Positions 17,595 through 27,211 of a stretch of 64,000 bases of DNA are shown piece after piece. Position 1 is the first letter of the stretch. Each line of letters begins with the position of its first letter. The notes below the pieces were generated by a model. The model saw only the letters and a list, made by a program, of their open reading frames with translations, did no database searches and was not told the origin of the DNA. This DNA is from Thermoproteota archaeon. GTDB lineage: Archaea; Korarchaeota; JAOZGF01; JAOZFZ01. A program made the position numbers and the translations under genes. The stretch covers positions 39,042 to 103,041 of the forward strand of contig JAOZFT010000007.1 of NCBI GenBank assembly GCA_027492035.1, written 5' to 3'.

Positions 17595-19128
17595 GGTTCC
17601 TGTTAGGTCTTATCCCCCCCATCATTAAACCTATTTCCTCTATCGTAAATTCTTCCGGCTTTCCAATCCCTAAAAATTCTCCTTCATACATTACAGCTAC
17701 TCTACTGCTTAATTCTAAGGCTTCCTCTAGATCTGCTGAAACAAGCAGTATTGCTTTTCCTTGATCCCTCATTTTAAGCAGCAACTCTCTTATGTAAAGA
17801 GTTGAAGCTATATCTAACCCCCTTGTTGGGTGAGCTGCAATAATTAAGGATGGTTCTTTGCTTAACTCTCTACCCACTATTAATTTCTGCTGATTCCCAC
17901 CACTTAGGCTTCGTGCAGGTATTTTCAAGCTTGTGGTTACTACATTAAATTTTTTAATCATTTCTTTCGCGAAGTTCGTTATAGCTGACCAGTTTAATTT
18001 GCCCAGTGCCTGCGTAAACCTGGGTTCAAATTGTCTACCTAACACGCTGTTCTCTAAAATTGTGAAGTCAAGCACTAACCCATACTTTTGTCTGTCCTCA
18101 GGAATGTTTGAAACACCTTGACTGTAGATAAACTTGGGATCTGGTTTCTCTATTTTTCTCCCATTAAGGAATATCTCTCCGGTTTCAGCTGGTCTGAGAC
18201 CTGTAAGAGCCTGTAAAAGTTCTGTTTGGCCATTTCCCTCTACCCCTACTACACCAAAGATTTCCCTTTCTTTAACTTCAAACGAAACACCTTTAACAGC
18301 TGGTCTCCCGCTGTCATCCAAAACTGTTAAGTTTTTAACTATAAGAACAGGTTTCCCCACTTCAATTCTTTCTTTCCTTATTTTCAATTCTATTTCTTCC
18401 CCAACCATCATTTTTGCAAGTTCTTCAGGTGTTGCCTTGCTTGTTTCTATTCTTCCAGTAACCTTTCCTTGCCTGAGAACAGTTACTCTATCTGTTACTT
18501 CGATAGCTTCCTTTAGTTTATGGGTTATAAAAACGATGGATTTCCCTTTTTCACGCATACTTTTCAGAACTTTAAAGAGTTCTTTGACTTCAAGAGGAGT
18601 TAGAAAGGAAGTCGGTTCATCTAGTATCAACACGTTAGCGCCCTTGTAAAGGAGTTTAAGGATTTCAACCCTTTGTTGCACACCTAAAGGAAGTTTTTCC
18701 ACTGGAGTATTCGGGGGAACTTTAAGCCCTGTTTCATTCATTAAGCGTTGAAATATCTTTTCAGCCTTTTTGAGGTTTAATGTTGAGAAAGGAATCAATA
18801 ACCCTTTGCCTTTTCTCTCTAACCCAAGTATAAGGTTTTCTACGGGTGTGTACATTGGTACCAGTGAGAAATGTTGGTGAACCATTCCTATTCCGAGTTT
18901 TAAGGCATCAGAAGGGTTTTTAAAATCAACCTTCTCTCCATTAATAAATATTTCTCCTGCAGTGGGTCTAAGCAACCCCGAAAGAATTTTCATAAGGGTT
19001 GTTTTACCCGCCCCATTTTCACCCAATAAACCCACAATTTCACTTTCCCCTACACTAAAATTCACACCTTTAAGAGCCACTGTACCGTCAGGGTAAATTT
19101 TCTTTATACCTCTCATTTCAATTTTCAT
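17563..19128 (-). CDS. BMP-type nucleoside/ribose ABC importer ATPase (double ABC domain)
   Basis: 521 residues with two fused ABC domains. The first has a normal Walker A (GENGAGKTT, about 36-44), Walker B (VLILDEPTSFL) and H-loop (VFITHKLKE). Its signature reads LPLGVQQR instead of LSGGQ. The second has a degenerate Walker A (GVEGNGQTE, no lysine) but an intact LSGGNQQKL signature. This asymmetry, with one degenerate ATP site, is normal in RbsA/YufO-type carbohydrate and nucleoside importers. It is transcribed divergently from the two permease genes (160-base gap), so promoter control of both halves probably lies between 19129 and 19287. Confidence 0.9.
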   Translation of the reverse strand: MKIEMRGIKKIYPDGTVALKGVNFSVGESEIVGLLGENGAGKTTLMKILSGLLRPTAGEIFINGEKVDFKNPSDALKLGIGMVHQHFSLVPMYTPVENLILGLERKGKGLLIPFSTLNLKKAEKIFQRLMNETGLKVPPNTPVEKLPLGVQQRVEILKLLYKGANVLILDEPTSFLTPLEVKELFKVLKSMREKGKSIVFITHKLKEAIEVTDRVTVLRQGKVTGRIETSKATPEELAKMMVGEEIELKIRKERIEVGKPVLIVKNLTVLDDSGRPAVKGVSFEVKEREIFGVVGVEGNGQTELLQALTGLRPAETGEIFLNGRKIEKPDPKFIYSQGVSNIPEDRQKYGLVLDFTILENSVLGRQFEPRFTQALGKLNWSAITNFAKEMIKKFNVVTTSLKIPARSLSGGNQQKLIVGRELSKEPSLIIAAHPTRGLDIASTLYIRELLLKMRDQGKAILLVSADLEEALELSSRVAVMYEGEFLGIGKPEEFTIEEIGLMMGGIRPNRNPKQRKEHLRF

Positions 19129-19287
19129 ACTTCCTTAAACCTCACTGAAAAAAAAGAAAGATGTGGAGTCTGCTCGAGAAAAATCGGGACCTTTTTTAAA
19201 GTGAACAGTGAGTAACCATTAAGAAAATTTTTAAAACTTTTGTGGTTTTGATAACTAAATTCCTTAAAAAAGAGAGGGAGGGTAAAT

Positions 19288-20331
19288 GTGAAAGAGTATA
19301 ATCCGTTACTGCTTTCAATCGGACAATCCATTCTTGCAATTGCAATAGGTTTGTTGATAGGAAGTGCATTGATTGCTTTTTTTGGTTACGACCCTTTGAA
19401 GGCTTTTATAATGCTTTTTAAGGGTGCTTTCGGAGGACTGTCTGAAACCCTTGAAACCCTTGCATATTCTGTTCCGTTCATGCTCACAGCTATACCCTTC
19501 GCAATAGGCATGCAAGCAGGCCTTTTTAACATAGGAGCTGAAGGACAAATGTACTTGGGAGCTGTAGCTGCTGTTGCAGTCGGAGGAGCTCTTTCTTTGC
19601 CTCCTTACATTCACTTAATTTGTGCAACAGTTTTTTCAATGGTTGCCGGTGCATTGTGGGCTTATCCAGCTGCGGTTTTAAAAATTAAAAGGGGAGTTCA
19701 TGAAGTTATTTCAACAATAATGCTTAATTGGATAGCCTTCTATCTCTCAATTTATTTGATAGTTTACCATTTAGCACAACCCGGAAGAGCTGAGAGAAGC
19801 TTACCTATTCTCCCAACATCAAGGTATGCTGTTTTATATTCTGGTTCCACACTTACCACCGTCATATTTGTAGCTGTTGGTTTCTGCATCCTCCTTCATT
19901 TCTTCCTTAAGGGAACAAGGATAGGGTATGAAATGAGAGCAGCTGGCTCAAACCCTGACGCCGCCAGATACGCAGGCATAAACATTAACAAAGTCATAAT
20001 ACTCAGTTTTATCATTGGAGGCATGGCTTCAGGCTTGGCTGGTGCAAGTCAAATACTTGGCAGGCCACCTGCGTGGGCTCTCTACGCAACTCTTGGAAAC
20101 ATAGTGAACATAGGTTTTGACGGAATAGGAGTGGCGTTAATAGGTAGGAATAATCCAATTGGAGGAATATTTGCTGCTATTTTTTATGGTGCCCTTTTAA
20201 ATGGAGGGAGGTCTATGGAGTATTACGTAGGTGTACCATCCGAACTTGTCCGTGCAGTAAACGGTTTAATAGTGTTAGCTCTTGCATCACCAGAAATAAT
20301 AAGTATTGTAAGGAGGAAGATTAAGAAATGA
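19288..20331 (+). CDS. BMP-type nucleoside ABC importer permease 1
   Basis: 347 residues, about nine hydrophobic helices, of the BPD_transp_2 (RbsC/LivH/YufP) type. Diagnostic segments are [18 protein letters not shown] near residue 90, [17 protein letters not shown] near 146, and [17 protein letters not shown] near 220, the permease loop that contacts the ATPase. It forms the membrane channel together with the following gene, whose start overlaps its stop by four bases. GTG start after GGAGGG. The permease pair with a Med/BmpA-like lipoprotein points to nucleosides as substrate. Confidence 0.9.
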   Translation: MKEYNPLLLSIGQSILAIAIGLLIGSALIAFFGYDPLKAFIMLFKGAFGGLSETLETLAYSVPFMLTAIPFAIGMQAGLFNIGAEGQMYLGAVAAVAVGGALSLPPYIHLICATVFSMVAGALWAYPAAVLKIKRGVHEVISTIMLNWIAFYLSIYLIVYHLAQPGRAERSLPILPTSRYAVLYSGSTLTTVIFVAVGFCILLHFFLKGTRIGYEMRAAGSNPDAARYAGININKVIILSFIIGGMASGLAGASQILGRPPAWALYATLGNIVNIGFDGIGVALIGRNNPIGGIFAAIFYGALLNGGRSMEYYVGVPSELVRAVNGLIVLALASPEIISIVRRKIKK

Positions 20332-21314
20332 GAAATGTGAAAGTTAAAACCTGGGCAAAAGCAGCTTCTCTAATAATTTTCTTTGCAGTTTTCTATTTGA
20401 TCCTTAAAATTTTCAATCTTAAACCTGTATCGTTGCTTGAAGCGGGACTCTTAGCCATGACCCCTTTAACTTTTGCAGCTGTTGGTGAATCAATAAATGA
20501 GAAAGCAGGCCTTGTAAACATCGGAATAGAGGGAATATTTCTGATTTCAGCTGTTGCAGGAGTTTTTGGGGCTGAAGTTTTCAATAACGGCTATGCTGGT
20601 TTGTTAGTGGGTTTGTTAGCCGGAGCTTTTATAGGTTTGATTTTAGGGGTAGTAAGTGTTTATTTGAAAGCAGATCAAATCATAGCCGGGATGGGGATAA
20701 ACATCTTTGCCCTTGGAATGGTTTCTTTTCTTTTAATGGTTCTTTGGGCTTTTCCAGGTATACATGTGTTTCCGAAAGAGTTAATGGTCCCCTCATTTTA
20801 CACAGTGATTGGCAGAGTGAGTCCTGTTACAGTATTAGCTATTATAACTGCTTTCGCTGGTCATTTTTTTCTTTATAAAACGGTTTTGGGTTTCAGAATA
20901 AGGGCGGCAGGTGAAGAACCTGAAGCAGTTGATATAGCGGGAGTGAGAGTAGACAGGATAAGAATTTTTACTTCTGTTTTAGGGGGTGCACTGGCGGGAG
21001 TAGGAGGGGCTTTTATGCCACTTTGCTGGTTCGGTGCACTTGTAAAAGAGGTTTCGGCAGGAAGAGGTTTCATAGCTCTTGCATGTGTAGTTTTTGCAGG
21101 GTTAGAGCCTCTATTATCACTAGTTGCAGCTTTTATATTTGGTTTTAGTGAAGGATTAGCTTACTCTACTGCAATCACCCCAGGAGTAAAAGAAGTAGTA
21201 CCTTTCTACTTTGTCCAAATGATCCCTTACATAACAACTTTAGCTGTTGTGACAGTAACAATAGGCAGAAAAAGATTTCCCAAAGCGATAGGGAAGCCTT
21301 ACTCTAGAGAGTAA
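20328..21314 (+). CDS. BMP-type nucleoside ABC importer permease 2
   Basis: 328 residues, the second BPD_transp_2 subunit (YufQ-like). It has [23 protein letters not shown] near residues 52-74, [37 protein letters not shown] near 190-210 (ATPase-contact loop) and [18 protein letters not shown] near 244-261. All are typical of the nucleoside-importer branch. It overlaps permease 1 by four bases and is followed after 154 bases by the substrate-binding lipoprotein, which has its own TATA box. It acts as heterodimer partner of permease 1 in the cytoplasmic membrane. Confidence 0.9.
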   Translation: MRNVKVKTWAKAASLIIFFAVFYLILKIFNLKPVSLLEAGLLAMTPLTFAAVGESINEKAGLVNIGIEGIFLISAVAGVFGAEVFNNGYAGLLVGLLAGAFIGLILGVVSVYLKADQIIAGMGINIFALGMVSFLLMVLWAFPGIHVFPKELMVPSFYTVIGRVSPVTVLAIITAFAGHFFLYKTVLGFRIRAAGEEPEAVDIAGVRVDRIRIFTSVLGGALAGVGGAFMPLCWFGALVKEVSAGRGFIALACVVFAGLEPLLSLVAAFIFGFSEGLAYSTAITPGVKEVVPFYFVQMIPYITTLAVVTVTIGRKRFPKAIGKPYSRE

Positions 21315-21406
21315 ATGCCTTTTTTCAAAGGCGACTTGTTACACCTTACTTAAGCTGAGAATATTAAATTTTGGCATTCACTCAAAAATTAGTTAAAGTG
21401 GAAAAC

Positions 21407-21414
21407 TTTATAAA
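21407..21414 (+). promoter_or_regulatory. TATA box for the BmpA-like lipoprotein gene
   Basis: TTTATAAA preceded by GTGGAAAAC (BRE-like), about 60 bases before the lipoprotein start. It gives the abundant binding protein a promoter separate from the upstream permeases, as often seen for ABC importers. Confidence 0.5.
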
Positions 21415-21468
21415 TGCGGGAGGACGCAAAGAAATTAAGGCACCTTCTTTTAGAAGTGAAGGGAGGAG

Positions 21469-22842
21469 ATGTTTTTGCATCTATTAAGAAGTTTCAAGGT
21501 TTCGCTTGCATTCTCAGCTATAGCCCTTCTTTTGTTAGCCGGCTGCCTAGGTCAACCAACGCCCACGGCCACACCTGCACCTACAGCAACACCTACCGCA
21601 ACCGTAACCCCTACGGCAACCCCCACACCTAAACCGAAACCCATCAAAATAGCAGTTGTGTCAGATATAGGAGGAAGAGGAGATTTAAGTTTTAATGACA
21701 TGGCCTTTAAAGGAGGAGAAGAAGCAGAGAAAGATTTTGGAGTCAAAATGGTTGAGTTAATAAGTAAAGTTGAAGCTGACTATATTCCAAACTTAAGGAC
21801 AGCTGCAAAAGACCCTGACGTAAAATTGATAGTTGGAGTAGGTTTCTTATTAAGTGATGCATTAGCAGAAGTTGCAAGAGAATACCCAGATAAAAACTTC
21901 GTTGGCATAGACACTTACGCACAGTCTATAATAAAGGATAAGTACCCAGGTGAGTATCCCCTACCCAATTTAATGGACATATCCTTTGAAGAACACAAAG
22001 GAAGCGCCTTAGTAGGAGCATTAGCAGCTTTATTGGCAATACACTACAACAAGCCACATGTAGGGGTAGTTTTGGGAATAGAAATACCTGTCCTGTGGAA
22101 ATTCGAAATAGGGTACAAGTGGGGAGTAGATTGGGGCATAAAATGGTATGAACAGAAATTCGGTAAAAAAGCGCCAGGAATAGGGCAGGTACCAGTTAAA
22201 TCAAGAGTGTTATGGACATACACAGGCACATTCAGTGACATAACAAAAGGGTATCTGGCATCAAAGGACATGTATGCAAAAGATGCAGTAGCCGTATACA
22301 ATGTTGCAGGCCCACTAGGTTTAGGGATTAATCAAGCCGTGGAAGAAATAGCTGCAGAGAAAAACCTTACAATGGGGCCACCGTTCTGGATTGGAGTAGA
22401 TGCGGATCAAGACTGGATAAATCCAGGCTTCGTAATCGCTAGCATGATGAAAAGAGTTGACAGAGGGGTATACTACGCCACTAAATTACTTATGGAAAAT
22501 AAATTCAGAGAGGTAGTCAATGAGACTTCAGGTGTAATGGTGCTTGGAATAGGAACAAAAGTCGCTGGAATTCCCATGGAAGGAATTTCCGTTAGTACAT
22601 TAACTGACTTGGATGAATTCATTCAAATGGGTGTAAACGCAGAGAAGCTAACTGGCAAAAAAGTTTTACCTGCCACACCTGACGAAATAAAGAGTAAAGT
22701 TAAAGCTATGCGTGAATCTGTTCCATCATGGATTTGGGATGCGGTTTCAGAGCTTGAATCAAAAATAAGAAGTGGTGAAGTGGAAGTACCAATGGTTATG
22801 ACTAAGGACCTAGTTGACCACTGGAGAGGCATACTTGGCTAA
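21469..22842 (+). CDS. BMP family nucleoside-binding lipoprotein
   Basis: 457 residues. An N-terminal signal helix ends in a lipobox (LLLAGC, lipid-modified Cys26). A Thr/Pro/Ala-rich linker of about 35 residues precedes the BMP domain (PIKIAVVSDIGGRGDLSFNDMA..., FVGIDTY, SFEEHKGSALVGALAAL). It captures nucleosides outside the cell for the adjacent permeases. GGGAGG lies immediately before the ATG at 21469, whereas a TTG at 21475 is spaced normally from it, so the real start may be six bases later. The C-terminal about 60 residues include VPSWIWDAVSELESKIRSGEV, a typical BMP ending. Confidence 0.9.
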   Translation: MFLHLLRSFKVSLAFSAIALLLLAGCLGQPTPTATPAPTATPTATVTPTATPTPKPKPIKIAVVSDIGGRGDLSFNDMAFKGGEEAEKDFGVKMVELISKVEADYIPNLRTAAKDPDVKLIVGVGFLLSDALAEVAREYPDKNFVGIDTYAQSIIKDKYPGEYPLPNLMDISFEEHKGSALVGALAALLAIHYNKPHVGVVLGIEIPVLWKFEIGYKWGVDWGIKWYEQKFGKKAPGIGQVPVKSRVLWTYTGTFSDITKGYLASKDMYAKDAVAVYNVAGPLGLGINQAVEEIAAEKNLTMGPPFWIGVDADQDWINPGFVIASMMKRVDRGVYYATKLLMENKFREVVNETSGVMVLGIGTKVAGIPMEGISVSTLTDLDEFIQMGVNAEKLTGKKVLPATPDEIKSKVKAMRESVPSWIWDAVSELESKIRSGEVEVPMVMTKDLVDHWRGILG

Positions 22843-23131
22843 ACCTACCCCTTTCCTTTTTCTTAAAAAGTTTCAATGAAGACCAAACACTGTTTCTAAA
22901 AAGCCCATAAAGCAAATTTAATCCCTCTACAGAATCATATAAAACAAATGTAGTTACCATATAAACTAGGCTCAGAAATATAAGAAATTGGGCTGTAAAT
23001 GGAGAAGCAAAAGACAGAAACCTAACGTGAATTTAAAGAAAACGAAAGATTTTTAAAGAAAAATGTACAAGCCTAAACTTTATTAGTAAACTTTTAACTT
23101 GAATATTTTTAACTTTGTAAGGTGAAAAATT

Positions 23132-23881
23132 TTGTTAATGAACTCGTCAAAGGAAGGAAGTGCTAAGTCTAGGTTAATAGCTTTTTTGGCTATTTCAACA
23201 GCATTAGTTGCTGCAGCAACAATGGTTTTTCAGTTATATATACCCTCCACCAGAGGATATTTCAACATTGGTGAAGTTATGGTTTACACAACCGCCTTGC
23301 TTTTTGGACCCTTTATAGGAGGGTTCGCCGGAGGGGTGGGGTCTGCTTTAGCTGATGTTTTCACTGGTTACTTCGTTTATGCACCTGCAACTTTAGTTAT
23401 TAAGGGTGTTGAGGGGTTTCTTGTTGGTTTTTTAACTACCCAAAACATCCCAGGGAGCAGGAAGAAATGGTTCATGTTTACTTTCCTTCTAGCCTTGATT
23501 GTTTCATTAATTACTTATTTTGTAGGAGTTAACTTCTATGTGGGAGCTGCAGAGTTTTCTATTGGTTTATTTAGTGCTCAAACCACGTTATCAATTTTCA
23601 TTCCTGAAGTTTTCTGGGTTGTTCTTTCTGTGGTTTTGTTTTTGGTCATTGTAGTTGCAGGTTTTTTGGTGGAGCCGCAAATAGGTTGGGTTGTTTTTTC
23701 AGTGGTTATAGGGGGGGTTGAAATGGTGCTTGGTTATTTTTTGTATGAGCAGTTTGTTCTGGGTTACTATGCTTTTCTGGAGGTTCCATTTAACATAGCT
23801 CAGGCAGTAATTGGCTTAATAATTTCTATACCTCTATATAAGATCGTTAAAAAAGTAACTGAGGGAAGGGTCTCTCTTTAA
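23132..23881 (+). CDS. ECF-type transporter S (substrate-binding) component
   Basis: 249 residues, about six to seven hydrophobic helices. The N-terminal half matches ECF S components: helix 1 with small alanines (FLAISTALVAAATMVF), STRGYFNIGEVMVYTTALLFGP, and GGFAGGVGSALADVFTGYFVYAPATLVIKGVEGFLVGF. These integral proteins bind a vitamin or metal and dock onto a shared ECF energising module, which exists here at 48.7-51.4 kb. No energising genes are beside it, so it is an orphan of the group II type. The substrate is unknown. TTG start, about 9 bases after AAGGTG. The 289-base leader shows no riboswitch I recognise. Confidence 0.75.
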   Translation: MLMNSSKEGSAKSRLIAFLAISTALVAAATMVFQLYIPSTRGYFNIGEVMVYTTALLFGPFIGGFAGGVGSALADVFTGYFVYAPATLVIKGVEGFLVGFLTTQNIPGSRKKWFMFTFLLALIVSLITYFVGVNFYVGAAEFSIGLFSAQTTLSIFIPEVFWVVLSVVLFLVIVVAGFLVEPQIGWVVFSVVIGGVEMVLGYFLYEQFVLGYYAFLEVPFNIAQAVIGLIISIPLYKIVKKVTEGRVSL

Positions 23882-24002
23882 ACCTAGAATTCCTTATTTT
23901 TATAAATTAAAGAAACAGAAATTTCAGGGTATTTGGGTTTAAGTGAGTCTTTTAAAAGGCAACTTTACACAGTTCAAGATTTAAGTTCGGCAGGAGGTTT
24001 TT

Positions 24003-25430
24003 TTGAAAAATAACGGAGATGTTTTGAAACTTCAATGTTTAAAATGTGGAAGGGAATACCCCCTATTTCCTCCTAGGCATAAATGCGCTAAATGCGGTGG
24101 TTTATTAGAATATGTTTACGATTACTCTGAGTTGAGAGATAAACTTTTTTTTGAAGGCCCTCTTTCCCAGTGGAGGTATAGAAGTGTTTTTCCTCCTATT
24201 AATGAAAATAGAGTAGTTAGTTTAGGTGAGGGAGGTACTCCTCTCCAGCACTCAAAACGTTTAGCGGAGAAAATAGGCTTAGAAAACTTATTTTTTAAAG
24301 ATGAAACTAGGAACCCAACTTACTCATTTAGGGACCGCTGCGCCTCGGTTATGGTTTCAAATGCTTTAGATCTTTCCTATTTCTCTGTTTTATGCGCTTC
24401 TAATGGTAATTTAGGTGCGTCTATTGCAGCTTACTCGTCAAAAGCTGGTTTAGAATGTCATGTAGTTGTTCCAGCGGAAGTGGATGAAGGTAAACTTGCT
24501 CAAATGATGATTTATGAAGTTGACCTTATAAGGGGCGGATGGACGATAGAAGAGGCTATTAAAAAGGCTGCTCAGGTAGAGAGTGAAACAGGCTGGTATC
24601 AGGCAACTGCTGACTTAAATCCATTAGTTATAGAAGCCCAAAAGGTTATCTCTTACGAAATTTATGAGCAAGGCATTTCACCTGATTTCTTGGTTGTGCC
24701 TGTGGGAAGCGGTGGCACTATTTACTCTGTTTGGAAGGGGTTTAATGAACTTAAGGAGATGGGTTTAATTGATTCAGTTCCTAAGATGGTTTGTGTTCAA
24801 CCTGAAGCCTGTTCACCTGTTGTTGCTGCTTACAATAAGAAACCTGTGAAAGTCGAAAACAGGGTTAAGCCTAGAACTGTGGTTTTAGCTGTGTTAGTAT
24901 CTAATCCTGTTTATGGAGAGAAAGCTTTATTAGCTGTAGAGAAGTCAGGAGGTTCAGCTATCTCGGTTTCTGACTACGAGGTTTTGAAGGCTCAAAGGGA
25001 GTTAGCTGTTTTTGAAGGTTTATTTGTTGAACCTGCAAGTGCATCTACAATAGCAGCTGTCAAAAAACTCGTAATTCAGGGGGTGATAAATAAGAAAGAA
25101 AAGGTTGTTTGTTTATTAACTGGCAGCGGCTTAAAAGCACCCCATATACTGGAGGAGTTATCTAGAAGGAAAAGACTCGAAGGATTTGAAACAGAAACTG
25201 GTGCTAAAGAGGAAATATTGAAAATTTTAAGGGAGGAACCTAGCTATGGGTATTTGATTTGGAAAAAAATGGGAAAGAGGATAACTCTTCAAGCAGTTTA
25301 CCAACACTTAAACCAACTGGGAAGGAAAGGGTTTTTAACAAGCTACAGCATGAATGGGAGAAAGTATTTTAGAATCACAACGAAGGGAAGAAAGGCTTTG
25401 AAAGCTCTTGAGGGATTAAAAGGTATCTAA
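24003..25430 (+). CDS. Threonine-synthase-like fold-II PLP protein lacking the PLP lysine, with C-terminal winged helix
   Basis: 475 residues. Residues 10-35 form a zinc ribbon (Cys12, 15, 28, 31), as in archaeal threonine synthases. Residues 70-390 are the fold-type-II PLP core, with GEGGTP, SNGNLGAS, the phosphate loop GSGGT and LLTGSGLK. At the site of the Schiff-base lysine (canonical SFKDRG) the sequence reads SFRDRC, giving Arg110. Residues about 396-472 form a PadR-like winged helix (YGYLIWKK, QAVYQHLNQLGRKGFL, YFRITTKGRKAL). Loss of the catalytic lysine plus a DNA-binding domain suggests a sensor or regulator rather than a synthase. Alternatively it may have an unusual chemistry. TTG start 6 bases after GGAGG. 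Confidence 0.8.
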   Translation: MKNNGDVLKLQCLKCGREYPLFPPRHKCAKCGGLLEYVYDYSELRDKLFFEGPLSQWRYRSVFPPINENRVVSLGEGGTPLQHSKRLAEKIGLENLFFKDETRNPTYSFRDRCASVMVSNALDLSYFSVLCASNGNLGASIAAYSSKAGLECHVVVPAEVDEGKLAQMMIYEVDLIRGGWTIEEAIKKAAQVESETGWYQATADLNPLVIEAQKVISYEIYEQGISPDFLVVPVGSGGTIYSVWKGFNELKEMGLIDSVPKMVCVQPEACSPVVAAYNKKPVKVENRVKPRTVVLAVLVSNPVYGEKALLAVEKSGGSAISVSDYEVLKAQRELAVFEGLFVEPASASTIAAVKKLVIQGVINKKEKVVCLLTGSGLKAPHILEELSRRKRLEGFETETGAKEEILKILREEPSYGYLIWKKMGKRITLQAVYQHLNQLGRKGFLTSYSMNGRKYFRITTKGRKALKALEGLKGI

Positions 25431-25495
25431 AAACCTTGTTTTAAATTATTTCCTCTTTCAAAAGGTTTCAACCTTTTTTTTAAATAAAGACTGTT

Positions 25496-27064
25496 TCATT
25501 CTTGATCCGGAGAGGTTAGAGAGTAAATTTGCTCCCCTCCAATAAAAGTTGAAACAACTTTAACTTTGTTTAAAGTTTCTGGTTGGATAAATGGATCTTT
25601 AGAGAGAATTACAAAATCTGCAAACTTTCCAGGTTCAAGGGTGCCCTTGACTGTTTCACTGAAGGATGCATAACTTCCTCCATAAGTGTAACATTTAATT
25701 GCTTCCTCCATAGTTAACTTTTGAATAGGAAAGGGGGAGTTGACAGTGGAGTTTAAGCCGTAAAAAGGGTTGAAGGGCATCATATCTGAACCGAAAGCTA
25801 AACATATACCTGAGTCATAAATTTTCCTGAATGGATTCATTGATTTATATCTTTCACCAAGCCTTAATTGATAAAGTTGATTTTTACCTCCCCATCTCCC
25901 TATAAAATTTGGTTGCATGGAACAAACAACTCCTAGCCTCTTCATTACATTTATCTGTTGATCCTTAACAAGTTCTAAATGTTCAATTCTGTGCCTGAAT
26001 GAAGAGCATTTCTTATTCAAAACTTTTTTAAGTGTTTTTAGGGCTGTTTCGATAGCTTTATCCCCTATTGCATGAATAGCTAATTGCAACTTTATCTCTT
26101 TTGTTCTTTCAATTACTTCTATCAACTCTTTCTCTGAAAGCAAAAGCATGCCTTCATTATTTATTTCATCTACGTATCCTCCTTCTACTGCAGCTGTTTT
26201 TGCCCCTATTGAACCGTCAAGAAAAATTTTTAAGGCCCCTATTTTGAATGGTTCATCTCCAAAACCTGTAGAAAAACCTGTTTTTTCTAAACAATCAAGT
26301 AATTTTCTTTCAATTAGAAGATAGATCCTCAATTTTAGTTTATTCTCCTTTTTGAGTTCCAGGTATGTCTTGATGTCCCCACTATTGACATTGTCATGTA
26401 TAGAGGTTATTCCCAAAGAGTAAGCCCTTTTAATACCTTTAACAACCCATTCCTTTTTCTCCTTTATTGAAGGTTCAATTTTTTCAATTGCGTAATTCTT
26501 TGCTTCCTCCACCAAAATTCCTGTTAACTCACCTAAGGAGTCTTTTTCGACCCCAGTTAAGCTTTTAGGTAAATTCAGAAGTTCCAGCGCTAAACTGTTT
26601 ACGGTGCATAGATGGCCGTCTATTCTTTCAAGTAAAACTGGATTTTCAGGAGCAATTTTATCCAGTTCTTTCCTGTAAATAAAAGTTTTCTCAGGCCAAA
26701 TACTTTCATCCCAGCCTGAACCTATTATCCATTCTCCTCTCCTTCTCCTTTCGACTTCTTGGGAAACCCTCTCCAAAACTTCTTTTTTGGACTTAGTCAT
26801 GTTCAGGTTTAGTCTCCCTAGACCCAGGGAATACTTTATGAAATGTGTATGAGAATCTATAAATCCAGGAATTACGGTTTTATTTTCTAAATTTATTTTT
26901 TCTGTTGCTCCACTAACAGCTAAAACATCTTTTTTCTTACCCACCGCTATTATTTCTCCGTTTTCAACAGCTAAAGCATCCACTAACCCGTATCTCTGAC
27001 TTAAAGTGTAGATTCTACCATTGAATAAAACGAAACTGTTTAAACCCAATTTAAACCCCCACAA
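25496..27064 (-). CDS. YtcJ-like metal-dependent amidohydrolase
   Basis: 522 residues of the amidohydrolase superfamily (Amidohydro_3). Metal-ligand motifs are intact: PGFIDSHTHF near residue 65-74, LAIHAIGDKAI, FRHRIEHLE and CLAFGSDMMPFNPFYG, plus the C-terminal KGTLEPGKFADFVILSKDP that closes the beta-sandwich. The family hydrolyses amide or related C-N bonds of small, often unknown, substrates in the cytosol. The true start is probably the TTG five codons downstream (about 27049), placed about 7 bases after GGGGG. It converges with the threonine-synthase-like gene and has no operon partner. Confidence 0.85.
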   Translation of the reverse strand: MWGFKLGLNSFVLFNGRIYTLSQRYGLVDALAVENGEIIAVGKKKDVLAVSGATEKINLENKTVIPGFIDSHTHFIKYSLGLGRLNLNMTKSKKEVLERVSQEVERRRRGEWIIGSGWDESIWPEKTFIYRKELDKIAPENPVLLERIDGHLCTVNSLALELLNLPKSLTGVEKDSLGELTGILVEEAKNYAIEKIEPSIKEKKEWVVKGIKRAYSLGITSIHDNVNSGDIKTYLELKKENKLKLRIYLLIERKLLDCLEKTGFSTGFGDEPFKIGALKIFLDGSIGAKTAAVEGGYVDEINNEGMLLLSEKELIEVIERTKEIKLQLAIHAIGDKAIETALKTLKKVLNKKCSSFRHRIEHLELVKDQQINVMKRLGVVCSMQPNFIGRWGGKNQLYQLRLGERYKSMNPFRKIYDSGICLAFGSDMMPFNPFYGLNSTVNSPFPIQKLTMEEAIKCYTYGGSYASFSETVKGTLEPGKFADFVILSKDPFIQPETLNKVKVVSTFIGGEQIYSLTSPDQE

Positions 27065-27211
27065 CCTGAATTTAAAGCAAGATAATATTCATATCCTTAG
27101 AAACTCTTTTTCAGTTTCCTTAATTTTTAGAAAAGAAGAGGTAAGGAAAAAAGAAATTTAGATATTTTTTAATATAACACATAAGGTTATTTTACTAAAA
27201 AAGGTGTTCCC

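Noticed and set aside
18134-18649. 171-codon plus-strand open frame inside the nucleoside ATPase gene
   Set aside because: It lies wholly antisense to a conserved ABC protein, its translation is low-complexity Ser/Leu/Thr and it has no ribosome site.
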